From: Excoecaria cochinchinensis
Taxonomy: Eukaryota; Streptophyta; Magnoliopsida; Malpighiales; Euphorbiaceae
Assembly (NCBI GenBank): GCA_947683425.1
Contig: CANTUQ010000017.1
Span: 310,001-374,000 of the forward strand
DNA length: 64,000 nucleotides
Direction: 5' to 3'
Shown here: positions 21,047 through 31,973 of the stretch, in pieces
How the letters are laid out: every line of letters starts with the position of its first letter
How positions within the stretch are numbered: the first letter of the stretch is position 1
The notes under the pieces: model-generated
What the model was told of the DNA's origin: nothing
Seen by the model: only the letters and a program-made list of their open reading frames with translations
Database searches by the model: none
Translations under genes and position numbers: made by a program

Positions 21047-21741
21047 TCAGAATCGCACAAAAAGATAAAATAACGGCTAGAAAATGGCTAGTTGGTCTTT
21101 TACTTGTCTGTTTTGCCCTCCAACAGCTATAAACGGCTACTTTATGATTTAAGCATCTCAAACTAATTTTTTGAGTATAAATACATGATGTTTTACCCAT
21201 TAGAAGGTTAGAGAAAGTTTGGAAAGAAATTCTAACTCTTAAGAGAAAAGCTTAAATCTTTTATTTCACTTTCCACATCTTTTGCACTTCACTCTTTACT
21301 CATACTCCTCAATTTGGTTATAACTTTTATTGTAATCTTAGTGTGAGAAAATCCTATTGATAAAGATTGTGAGTTAGGTTGGCTAGAAACCTAAGAGAGA
21401 TTATTTTAGTAAGTGTTTGTAATCTTTTACTTTGAAAAAATGGTTGTGGGTAGATATACAAGTTTGAAATTGTATATTGGTTTTAGCTTTTGCCATTAAA
21501 AGAGTTTAAATTGAACAAAGGCTCAAGTAAGTGAAACTTAGGGAGTAGATGTAAGCATATTGGCCTACCCACTATAAATTCTGTGTGCAAGCTTTTCTGA
21601 CATCTTTTCTGTAATTCTACAATCCTTCCTACTTTCTTTCTTTATAAATTTTGTATTTATTAAATCTGATCCATTAGAAAATCAGCCAGAAAATTTCGAG
21701 ACAACCAATTCACCCCCTCTTGAGTGTCTTTGGGACCTACA
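20607..21741 (+). repeat. Solo LTR, 1135 bp, probably Ty1/copia type
   Basis: It starts TGTTGGCCC and ends ACCTACA. The target duplication is ACTAG (20602-20606) against ACTGG (21742-21746); the duplicated left copy retains ACTGG, so the original TSD was perfect. A TATA-like GTATAAATAC lies near 21175. The 3' end CACCCCCTCTTGAGTGTC resembles LTR ends of large copia elements, but the class is uncertain with no internal region left. It was formed by LTR-LTR recombination. Confidence 0.88.
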
Positions 21742-21878
21742 ACTGGGACAAACGACATGTGAAAAATTGAATACTAGAAGAAAATAAATAAATAAATAAA
21801 TACAGATCTCCAACTTATAGTTTATATTGAAGATTCAAACATGTTTTTTATGTCTAATTTATTTTTACAGAGATGGTA

Positions 21879-21970
21879 TGGTATCTTCAATCAAGAATCC
21901 CGCAGATATCGGGACGAATATCAGTGGTATCTTCAATCAAGAATCCCGCAGATATTAGGACGTATATCGG
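21879..21970. repeat. 46-bp tandem duplication in the CRK 3' flank
   Basis: Two adjacent 46-bp units start TGGTATCTTCAATCAAGAAT at 21879 and 21925 with a few differences. They lie 105-196 bp beyond the CRK stop, so probably in its 3' UTR. Confidence 0.88.
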
Positions 21971-22074
21971 ACTCAAAAATACCCATCTAGGCCTTCCCAT
22001 TTTAACCGAATCCGGTTTTGGGAGGACAAAGAATTTAAATAAATTATTGTCATCAATTCTTATCTCTGTTTATG

Positions 22075-25000
22075 CTATCGAGGTCTTGTATTTGAACTAC
22101 GAATTGTCACACCATGTAAAAACTTGGTGTATCCAAGGAAGCTTAGCCTCCCATCAGAACATCGAATCCAATCATTGACTATTGAATGGGCAGTGGGACC
22201 CAAATTCATTTCCTGCATAATTACTTAACAGTAAGGTACTAAAACTGAACCATGAGTTAATTTCTAGGACTGTAAGTGCACATACCATAGCCAATTCCTG
22301 CACGGAAATGACTCGATTTCCTTCTTCCTCGAAGCATGCAAAAGCCTTCCTTGCAATGCTTTCCCACTCGTCAAGGACTTCAAGTTGATATGGACTGATT
22401 GCAGCAGCACAGAACTCCTCGAAGCTCATTTTTTTATAAGAGAGTGGTTCCATCTGAATCATTTGCTAAAAGGTTAGCATGAACAGTTAGGGGCTGTAGC
22501 AGCGAAATTCCTTGTGCATATCATGTTCTTTTGCAAAGTTCGAAATATTGCAGAGTTGATAAAAGTAATAATATTATCAAACTTGACAGGGAAGATGTCA
22601 GCAGAACAAATTGGAGAGTAAGAATATATACATTTATGATTTACAGTCCTAAATAAGGAAAGATGTAACCTTTCTTTACTGTATCTACATTTCATTATAC
22701 GGTACATTCAAGAATAAGCAATCGAAGTTATTGGAGCAGCTAGTCGAGTACAGGCACAATTCTTGAACAATGTCTTACTTTTCTTCTCAAGGACTAGGAA
22801 ACGACCTAACTTCCTAACTATATTGTAAATCGTATGCATCTGTATATAATGCAATTACACGTTAACGGTTCAAATTTGCTTTTCCTTCTTTCAACAGATA
22901 TTCTCATCAGTTTGAAGCAAACAGGCGTCATATCCCTGATAAAGCATCTCTATAACATGGGCACTTAAGGCTAAAGTGGAGCCAAAGTAACTAACTTTAA
23001 AACTGGTTAAATGATGTTTCCATTCAGGTTCTTGCATGAGCTAATCAATTGCATGCTGTTGGAAACTTAATTAAATCACGAGCTAAGGTAAGAATGATAT
23101 TCTAAAGATAAAGCCAGCTTAATATGGAATTATCCCCTTTCTATTTAGTCAGCTATAGTCAAATTATGTTAAACAAGTCAATAAATAATTAAAGATAGAT
23201 TAAGAAGCCTCACCACATTAAAAATGTCAAGAACCCTAGACTCTTTCATGGCATCCGTACCATTTCTCATCAAGGCCTGCACTTCTTCACCATACATTTA
23301 AAGGTTGTGAGAATAATATACAATATACAAGTATGACTATATGATTGAAATTGATTCATCAATTGTATCATTAAGAACATATTTTCCTGCTAGATGCAAA
23401 ATCCTTCAATCAGGACAGCTAATCTTTTTTATGGGGAGAATAAAGGTCAGACTAACCGTCTTAAAATTATTAAGGGATACTAATCCGTCTTTTGGTTCCA
23501 AGAGCTTAAATTGAGCCTTAAGATAGAAAAGCTCATCCTCCGGAATAGCATTGGAAAGAGCCTGCAAACATATCAAATAATAATCAAATTACAGAGGAGA
23601 CTAACCTCATTTTTCCACTTATTGCCACCAAGTGGAAGGCCAACTTGCATCAAATCAGAGAGACACGGAACAGATCATGTCACTCACTGATGACAGCAAA
23701 TGGCACAAAAGTCTATAATAATCGAAGTTGTCAGATATCAATTAACGATGTGGACATCATGATGAACTTAATTTCAGTTTTCAATTTGGGGAGATTAAAG
23801 AAGGAATTATGTTATAAATGCAACTTTATGCACAACTACCTTTAGTGCTGCACGCTTGAAGGGTGTAGCACGAACATATGACCTAACCAACTTGTATATC
23901 AAAATATCCAGAGGCACAGGTCGGTTTTCATCTCGTAACCATGGATGAGCTGCGCAGTCATGCATTTGTTACCACCAAAATAAGCCATAAAGGTGTAGCT
24001 ATCAACAAACAGCATATGCAACCATACAAATGCATTTTTTCCACATATCAACATCGGAAAGAGAGACTCCACATTTTCAGTGGCTAATATATGAAGACAA
24101 ATATTACAAATAACCTACTTAGAGCTTGCACAGCAGTCATTCTCTTCCTATGGTCCTTGTTCAGAAGCCTTTTCACAAAATCTTTAGCTTCTCGTGATAC
24201 TGAAGGCCAAGGTGAGTCATCAAAATTAGGATCAGTTCTTAACACAGAACGAAATATTCCGGATTCTGTTCGAGCCCAGAAAGGTCTGCTTCCACATAAT
24301 AGGATATATGTTATAATGCCAATACTCCACATATCAGCCTCAACATTGTATGATCGATGGAGCACTTCAGGAGCAACATAATATGCACTGCCGACAATAT
24401 CATTGAGACGTTGATCTGCACATTGTTAAGTATCAAAGAAGGGGTAAAATTGTCAAATAATTACAGTTAGTTAATTCTGTTATTTTAGCAAAAGAAGTAA
24501 GTTATTTGCTGGGACAGATTCTGTGCTGAAAGGATTGCATGTTGCACTATCCTTTAGCACAGCTGTCCTTCTCTACTTTATATCATAGTAAAGTCCCTTT
24601 CGGGACCACTTAATGATTGAATACAATTCTGAATTATTCCTCTCTCACTCTTCTCTCTCCAAATCTCTCTTTTGTCTTATCCTAATTCTCTCTATTCTTC
24701 TTCTTCTTCTTCTTCTTCTTCTTCCTCCTCGTGAATTCCTTTATTCCTTATTCTGGATCTCTATCCAGAATTCTCATTAACTAATTGTTAGGATTAGTCC
24801 TAACACACATATAAAAGAATTGAATATTTACCATTTACAGTTATACCATAGTTGTCAAAATCCTATGATTCGCAATAAGATTAACCAGCCAAGAGACACG
24901 AATCTTCATACAAATTCCAAGAGCTTTTGAATCTCATCCAAGTCTTTGAATCTTACCGATTTAGTGGCGCAATTCAAATCTTACAAATATTTAAGATTCG

Positions 25001-28000
25001 GATCATGTGATTTTTCACTGATATTTTTACCTATTTACGACATTATAAGGCATCATCCGTACTTCATAAGACTAAGAGACGTTTTAATCTCAAACTTTCT
25101 ATTAAAAACATTTCAGTTTCCAACTCTTTATAAAAATCTTTCATTTTCCAACAGTTATTCTCTTTATTTTTATGACTTATGAGTCTATGACTTAATTTCA
25201 ATTTATATTATTATCATATTATATATGTCATTTCATTATTTATTTGAGTATTTTTTCACGGTATAAGTATAAATGTTTTATAAATTATATTTCAAACGTT
25301 TTTATTTGATGTGTACGGCTTGTGATTCACAATTCGCAAATTGGGAAAAAAAATGATTCTTGGTACTTTTGACAACTATGGTTACACATGTCGCAACCTT
25401 AAACTAAAAATGATTGATTATTGGAGTGCGTGTAACTGAAATGAAAATTTTACAAGTCCGACAAGAAGCAAAAACAACTTTTGTCATGTTTGAAGCAAGT
25501 GAACTTGACAATTCTAGAAAGCCAATTATAAATGCATCCATGGGATGTTAGGAAACTCAAACTTTCGCAATTAAATTCTAGAAATCCAATTTCATCAAAT
25601 GAAAAAAAAAATATTTCACTTGTGAAGTTTCCTAAGAATTCAAAACCAACTAAAAGATAAAATAAACTGACCTAAAACAGCAACAAAAGATGGACTGCTC
25701 ACAATCAGCCAAGGCCATATCTAAAGAGAGCTCAAAGGAGGACATCAATTTAAAAAAAAAAATGGTCCATACAATTCTATAACCTTTTTGTCCAAAATAC
25801 AGTGCTTATTAGAGTTATATATGGCAAATCTGTATTTTCAATAAATACTAGCACATGCATGAGATCATGTGTATGTCTTTATATGAGTACAATATCAAAC
25901 CTCTACATTTCTGTAGAAAAATTTTGGAGAACAATGTTCAATTCAAAGTTGAACCTTATAACAGAACAAGAGGATAAAGATTGAACTAGGTTAATTGGTC
26001 TTCATTCATCAAAAAATCAATTTTACTAAGGTAGCCATGACCCACTTAACCAACCTATTCATTGCTTTTTCTAAACCAAACTGTTGTCCAAACCGAAAGC
26101 TGACCATCAAACTCAGCTGACCAATTATTTTTTGACTGATTCTAATGGTTAGCTTAATCAATTTTTAGATGTACCATTTATAAATTACAAGTATTCCAGA
26201 TGCACATGTAAAATCAATTATTAGGGTCCTAATAGCTAGATTAATTGATTTTTGGATTTCTAACCATTAAAAACACAGCTGCAAGTTACAAGCATTCCAG
26301 ATGCAGCTGTAAAATTAATTCTAGGAGTAGTAATGATTAGGTTAACTGATTTTTACATTTTCAAAAATTGCAAGGACTCCACATGTGCCCATAAAATAAA
26401 ATCTAGTAAGGGTCCTAATGGTTTGGTTAACCAATTTTTAAACTTTTAACAATTAAAAGAAAGCCAACTTTTTACGTATTACTAGCAATCCAAATGCAAA
26501 TGTAAAATCACTTGAACATCAATCTAATTGTCTAAGTTCAATTTTTTTTTTTAAAAAAAAAATATATATATATATATACAAACAAAAACTTCAGGGCAAT
26601 ATCTTGCAAAATTTCGTTGTAACTTCTCAATTATCAATGGACACACACACATATTGATTGGTTAATTGAAAACCATCAAAATTTAGAATAAAAAACTAAA
26701 ATTAAGAATAAAATCAAAATCAAAATCAATAATTCAGTTATCTGAATATTCAGTTCAGTTTTTATTTTATTTTGAAATTTTTTTGCTCACTCCTAGTTAT
26801 TAATATGTAAACAAGGACCAAAAACTAAATTAATGAATTATCACATGTTACCTGGCCTAATAAAATCTGATAAGCCAAAGTCGATAACCTTCAATGTAGC
26901 ATCCTCATCTCTCGTAGTAAATAAAAAATTCTGCAAGTGGTAAAAAATTTATTTGTTAAAGTTGGAGACATAGTCTGTTGCACCTTGAAGATGACATAAC
27001 CTGGCCTCTCATTTCGTACCATATTATTTACAAACATAATGGCATAATGGAAAGCATATGTGCAGACATGTATATTATACATTAGAAATACTTTCAAGAG
27101 GATAACGGATGCCAAGATCAAAAAAAGCAACTGCCAGATCAAAAATGTAGCATTCATCATAAGGCTACTACCTCTTTAGCATGCACAAACAAATGTAGGT
27201 GCATATTCATATACCTCTGGCTTAAGATCACGATGCACAACGCCTTGGAGATGACAAAAGGTAACAACACTTAAAATTTGCACAACAATAGTTTTAGCAT
27301 CTTCCTCAGTGTACCTCCCACCTCTACAAGTAAATTCTAAATATTAGCAGCATACAAATATAATTGAAACCTAACTAGAAAATACCAGAACCATTAGATA
27401 AAAAATCTCAACTCTCAAGGAAGTAATGCAGCATTCATTACCTTGATAAAATTCTGTCTAGCAGTTCTCCACCTTCACACAATCTGCCAATTTAAAAGAT
27501 TTTAAATGATTTAGAGAACAGAGCATGTTTTAAGGTTTTTGATAGTATAAAAGTAAGCCTGGATATAATGTGGCTTATGTTCCTCTTAGGCATTACCTAG
27601 GTGGCATTCATAATCCTAATGAATCATGGATAGCAGGCACTCTTCAAAGCTATTTTTCTTATAGTTGTGGGAAACTTAAAAAGCAGTTTTATACATTAAA
27701 AAGGTTCTTTAGGATTGTAAGATTATTTAGGTGCTTTTGTGTTTTATTCCTCAAGTAAGAGTGCCTTTGAAAGTAGTTTGAAAGAGAAACCTAGGATTCT
27801 ACATCAAGATGTTTGTAACTCAAATAGCAATCAATATATTTACTAAAATTTGGCTTTCAAAAGAGAGTTTATTACATCCAAATGTTTCGCCATTGCTAAG
27901 ATATATATTCAAAAAATGGAAAGTAATACAAAAAAGATGGTGATAAACAGGATTAGAATATAACATGTACATACTCCATGACTATGTAGACGTTATTGGC

Positions 28001-30146
28001 ATCCTCAAAAGCATCATAAAATTTGATCATATGCTTATGCCCAGATAAGGCTTTCAATATTTTTACCTCCCTGCGAACATCTTCAACGGATATTGCTGTT
28101 GTCATCTGCCATTTACATGCAAACTTAGTTAACAAAATGACATAAATGGATACTAGTATCTGTCAACTCATTGATTTGAAACAGTTAATTCTTGGTAACA
28201 ATAAGAGCATGAAAGTTAAATAAAGCTTACTCTACTACACAACAAGAGCGTAAAATGTAAACAATGCTTACTCTACAAACAGAACATGAATCCAATAATA
28301 ATTGCAAGCTTTAAAAAGGTGCAAGTATGATATGCACAGAAACAAATGGGATCTGGATTCAAAAAGCATTTTGATTAAACTGCCAAGAAATATCTGTAGG
28401 CACATTGAATTTTAATGGTTAACAGATATGATTTACATCAATGCCTTCTATAAACAATATTCACAGTTCCCTCAAATATGAGGACCAAAATTTCAAGCTT
28501 CATATAGAAATAGCAAATTAACTTTGTTAAAACTTTCAATCAACATTATGAGTACTTTCTGGAAGCAGAAGCAGAGGTTGACTTTTGATTTACACTGCCG
28601 TTTATATAAAACAAACACAAGAGCTGGAAACTCTGTTAGGCTTCATTTATTTTATGAAGTCGGGATATAGCAAAATTTTTAAATGGAAAATGTCTTCCTG
28701 GTCAAAGAAAATGACTTCCTATTCCAGAATTCTTCAGTAGAAATGGATTAATGTTCTAAAAAGTAGACATTTTTGCCTTTCTTGCATTCCAAAAAATAAA
28801 TAAATAAAAGAAAAGAAAAAGAAGAAATAACAAGAGTTATTGCTAGCAACAACTCCTGCTGCTAGTCTTTCTGCCATAGGTCATCACTGTCAGTGACCAG
28901 CACTATTTATTCTTTTAATGTAATTCTCTCTGCAAGCAGACTAAAACCATATCAAGATACATAAAATCTAACAGGTTTAAGCATCTTCATGATCTTCGTC
29001 ATGGATAGAAGATTAAGTTTCTCCAATATTCTCCAAGCACCATGTAATAATTTTGCAATTATTTTATTATTAGAAGCAAACCACAAAAATTGTTCATTTT
29101 TTCCAAAGCATCAGTAGACATGTTTTACATAACTAAAAAAAATGGACCCTGAACATCGTCCCAACATCTTACTAATCCTCCCCCATTAACTAATTAACTA
29201 GAGTTAATTGGTGACTTTTGAGTTCTGTTTCAGAAACAATATAAAGATTGAAGAGATATAACATGTGATTGTTCCTAAGCTAATCCAAAAAACAAAACTA
29301 ACTTCATTTGTTCTTCTATTCGCAACACTAACTCGCATAATTTCAGAATATTTTAGTTCACCGCAGTTATACTCTTATAAGACATCGTTTTGATGATTTG
29401 TTAGCCATGTCAATTTCAGAGAGCCAAATTTAACTATTTTCTGCTTCAAATTTCAGCTCATAAAATAACTAAGCCACATCCAACTTATGCTCAGAAATTT
29501 TCCTCCCATCAAAATTACAATTTTTAGCTGCAGTGAAAACGAATCCTACAGAATTGACTAACAATAAAATACTGCATTGACTGTAAATTTCATTTTGGAA
29601 AAACAGGTAGAAATAGAGTCTGAAAATTGTAAAGGGCAGAATATTCACCTTGGCTTTAGAAATGATCTTGACAGCAACCGACTGTCCCTTGAGCTCTCCT
29701 TTCTTGCCTTTGGCCCAGCACGTATGACCAAAGTGCCCTCGTCCAACCTCCTTTCCAAGCTCGAACTTCGCCGGAAAGTTCTTCGCATAGCCGAAACTCT
29801 TATCTAGCTGCCCATCACCCTCTACTCCCTCTCCGTCCTCCGGTATCGGAACCTCTTTGGGCTGCTTAGTATGTCCTCGCCGTCGCATAAGAGCAATGAT
29901 CGGCTTCGCCGGGGACGGAGGAGGCAACGGCCATCTGAACTTCCTCCCCGGAGTACTCGCCGGAGAACGAGACGGCGCAACTCCAGCTGGCAGCGGACTC
30001 TGGAATGGACTGGACGCGTAGGAATTAAACTCAATAGACGACGGCGTTTCTCCTGGAGCTGCAGCTGGCGGTGGCTTGCAATGGTTGACGGCGGTGATCC
30101 CGCCATTTTGGTCAGTGGGGCCGTCTTTGCTGCAGCAATGGCCCAT
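22075..30146 (-). CDS. CRK: CDPK-related protein kinase (CRK), 11 exons
   Basis: Ser/Thr kinase of the plant CDPK-related family. Exons (minus strand): 29649-30146, 27975-28105, 27442-27483, 27215-27323, 26852-26930, 24119-24415, 23840-23949, 23457-23561, 23214-23276, 22286-22453, 22075-22212. All introns are GT-AG and phases agree, giving 1740 nt and 579 residues, usual for the family. MGHCCSK offers an N-myristoylation Gly2 and palmitoylation Cys4/Cys5, so membrane attachment is likely. A Pro/Ser-rich variable region precedes the kinase: Gly loop about 131-140, Lys160, HRD Asp256, DFG 277-279. After the kinase come a junction region and degenerate EF-hand-like C-terminus; CRKs generally do not bind calcium as CDPKs do. 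Substrates cannot be inferred. No stop or frameshift was seen; splice sites in exons 9-10 were chosen by family length. Confidence 0.93.
24424..24805 (+). repeat. Solo LTR (382 bp) in CRK intron 5, abutting exon 6
   Basis: It begins TGTTAAGTATC and ends AGTCCTAACA (TGTTA/TAACA), with a perfect CACAT target duplication at 24419-24423 and 24806-24810. It contains a (CTT)n tract (about 24697-24725). Its size and ends fit a small Ty1/copia LTR. In gene orientation it ends only a few bases before the exon-6 acceptor, so its terminal TTTTACCCCTTCTTTG supplies the pyrimidine tract of that splice site. Confidence 0.9.
24846..25381. mobile_element. MITE-like element in CRK intron 5
   Basis: Perfect 15-bp terminal inverted repeats, CCATAGTTGTCAAAA at 24846-24860 and its complement at 25367-25381, bound 536 bp of AT-rich noncoding sequence. 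A TTA lies near each end (a possible 3-bp TSD, offset by two bases on the left), so superfamily is undecided. Confidence 0.72.
26139..26518. repeat. Degenerate minisatellite in CRK intron 5
   Basis: Four diverged units of about 83-109 bp (starting near 26139, 26226, 26327, 26410). Each opens CTAATGGTTAG-TTAA-like and closes with a CCAGATGCA-TGTAAAATC-like stretch. The units differ much more than a recent array would. Confidence 0.68.
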
Positions 30147-30357
30147 ATTCTGGACTCTGATTTAAAAGGTTCTTAATAAAGAGTCCTTGTTTTTAATCAG
30201 TTAAAAAAAAAACTCAATAAGTCAGATCATCGGACGGTAAGGAATTAACTTGAACAAAATTTACCGTCTGAGTATTTCCATCGGAGACAGACAGAATCCT
30301 AAGTGAGAGAAGAAGGAAATAGAAGATGAAGGAAATGTTTGAAAATGCGGGCCGGTA

Positions 30358-30368
30358 GAATATATAAA
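30358..30368 (-). promoter_or_regulatory. Probable CRK TATA box
   Basis: The minus strand reads TTTATATATTC about 210 bp upstream of the CRK start codon, leaving a 5' UTR of roughly 170-180 bp if used. Motif and spacing only. Confidence 0.45.
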
Positions 30369-30927
30369 TTTGAAAGTTGGGAAGAAAGTATGTTATCGTG
30401 ACATTCTACTGTACACATTTATGGTAAAAGCCGTATTTTCAGCCGTTCGATTATAGTTAAAATGAGACCACAGGTTATCATAGGATTAAAGAAATTATAT
30501 GTTAATTGGGAAGTTGTATTTATAAGATGAAACTGGCATACATATATTAGACTTTTCACTTTTGAGTATTATCGACCCAACGAGAGAAAACGCGTTTTTT
30601 GTTTTTTTGCGCCCTTTGTTAAAGGAGAAGAAAAGTCGTTTGAATCTTTTGTATATTTGTAGGTATATGCATATATTAATCTCAGGGGGTTAGGAAAAAA
30701 AAAAGTTGATGTTTTAATTCGAAATTAAATTAATGGGCTGAATAATCGATTATAACGGATTTGTTAATAGTTAGTATTTTAAAAAATTAATATTAATGAA
30801 ATGATTTTTCTTGGATTATGACTGATTAATCGGACTAATTAACTGATTTATGATCACTTTTACAGTTTATTAATTGTAATTCACTTTTTTTTCTTTATAT
30901 TACAATTTTTTTTATTTCATTATTTTC
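30369..30927. other. CRK upstream region, AT-rich
   Basis: No ORF or RNA gene. It probably includes distal CRK promoter. A dispersed repeat (about 30712-30865) lies just before the outer Tat-lineage element. Confidence 0.5.
30712..30865. repeat. Dispersed AATCGATT-rich repeat, copy 1
   Basis: Resembles 54211-54342 in the same orientation: both run AATCGATT-TAAC, then TAATATTAATG or a near match, then GATTTATGATCACTT or a near match. Diverged; no terminal repeats recognised. Confidence 0.55.
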
Positions 30928-30932
30928 ATATT

Positions 30933-31504
30933 TGATGACAATGAAATTTCTCATAGTATGCTTTTAAATAGATGACCTGAAAAATTCAAGAAAAATTGAC
31001 GGGATTCCGACGATGGAAGTTCCGACGATCAAGTCAATATATTGATTAAAGTGTATTTTCTATGTAAAAAAAATCTAGAGAGAGGAACATACCTGTTGCT
31101 TTCCTTTATATAGGGCTCTTTCTCTAGACAGGATAGGAAAGAGGATCCTAATTAGAAAAAAATTGCTCTGACTCCTTGATTGCTGCTTGATTCCATATTT
31201 ACAAAGATTTGTTGAGTGATTTCCGATAACTTCCGTTATTGTGAAATCAGGATCCGCTAAATATCGGGAAGATATCTGTGAATGATGACTTTTCATATGC
31301 TGATTCCGAGCTATTTAGGTAACCAAGCTACTAATATGGTGGATATCCTAGGGAGCCCGGTTACCGCACTCTTGGGTTGGAAGTCCGATTATCCATGGAT
31401 ATCCGAAAGAGCCTGTTACCGAGCTCTTGGATTGGGAGTCCTGTTATCCATAGATATCCGAAAGAGCCTATTACCGAGCTCTTGGATTGGGAGTCCGGTT
31501 TTCA
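30933..31504 (-). repeat. 3' LTR of the outer Tat-lineage element
   Basis: Plus strand begins TGATGACAATG and ends CCGGTTTTCA. It pairs with 52996-53564. A roughly 60-bp unit (CCGAAAGAGCCTGTTACC... to GGAGTCCGG) is repeated imperfectly three times near its right end. Confidence 0.9.
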
Positions 31505-31523
31505 TAAGTTCCCCCCCCCCCCA
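31505..31523 (-). other. Polypurine tract of the outer element
   Basis: Twelve C on the plus strand (G12 on the minus strand) directly before the minus-strand 3' LTR, confirming the minus orientation of this element. Confidence 0.75.
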
Positions 31524-31767
31524 GCTGATGACATTTATGTCATTAGAGCAACGAATTAACACTTGAAGAGGACACATTTAGGCGTGTGAGTGTCAGCCTA
31601 GCCTACGACGCATTGAAAGCAAATGGGTGCGTGGCGCTTTAAAAGGTGTGTACATGCGCTTCTTTCAGCGTGATCCGACGGCTGTGTCAGTTATTAAAAT
31701 GATGGTGTCTCTTCGGTAGTTGCGTGGGGAGCAATTATTGCAAGGTTCCCCAATCAATGCTTGCCAC

Positions 31768-31779
31768 CTATAAATATCA
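31768..31779 (+). promoter_or_regulatory. TATA box of the outer element's antisense gene
   Basis: CTATAAATATCA lies about 200 bp upstream of the ATG at 31974, followed by a CT-rich leader. It corresponds in place to the minus-strand TATA at 19401-19413 in the other element. Confidence 0.62.
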
Positions 31780-31973
31780 ATCCTTTCTCCCTTCCCCCAT
31801 TTTTGGTTTTGCTTAGAGATTTCTTTTTCGCTGCTTTATTCTCCTGCCTTCTGTTTTGTGCGATTTTGGCTTCATCTGACCTCAGTTCTTATCTCTGATC
31901 TTGCGTCTTCTGAAGCTTTCGATATCCCCTTCCAATTTACGGTTAGTGTCTTGCCTTTCTTCTCTTTCTTACA

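Noticed and set aside
22075..30146. CRK as a pseudogene because its coding is scattered over small ORFs
   Set aside because: Eleven exons join with correct phases and GT-AG borders to a 579-residue protein with every catalytic motif, so the scatter is due to introns.
29577..30176. Arg/Ser-rich frames opposite CRK exon 1
   Set aside because: Mirror frames of a real coding exon whose kinase motifs are unambiguous on the minus strand.
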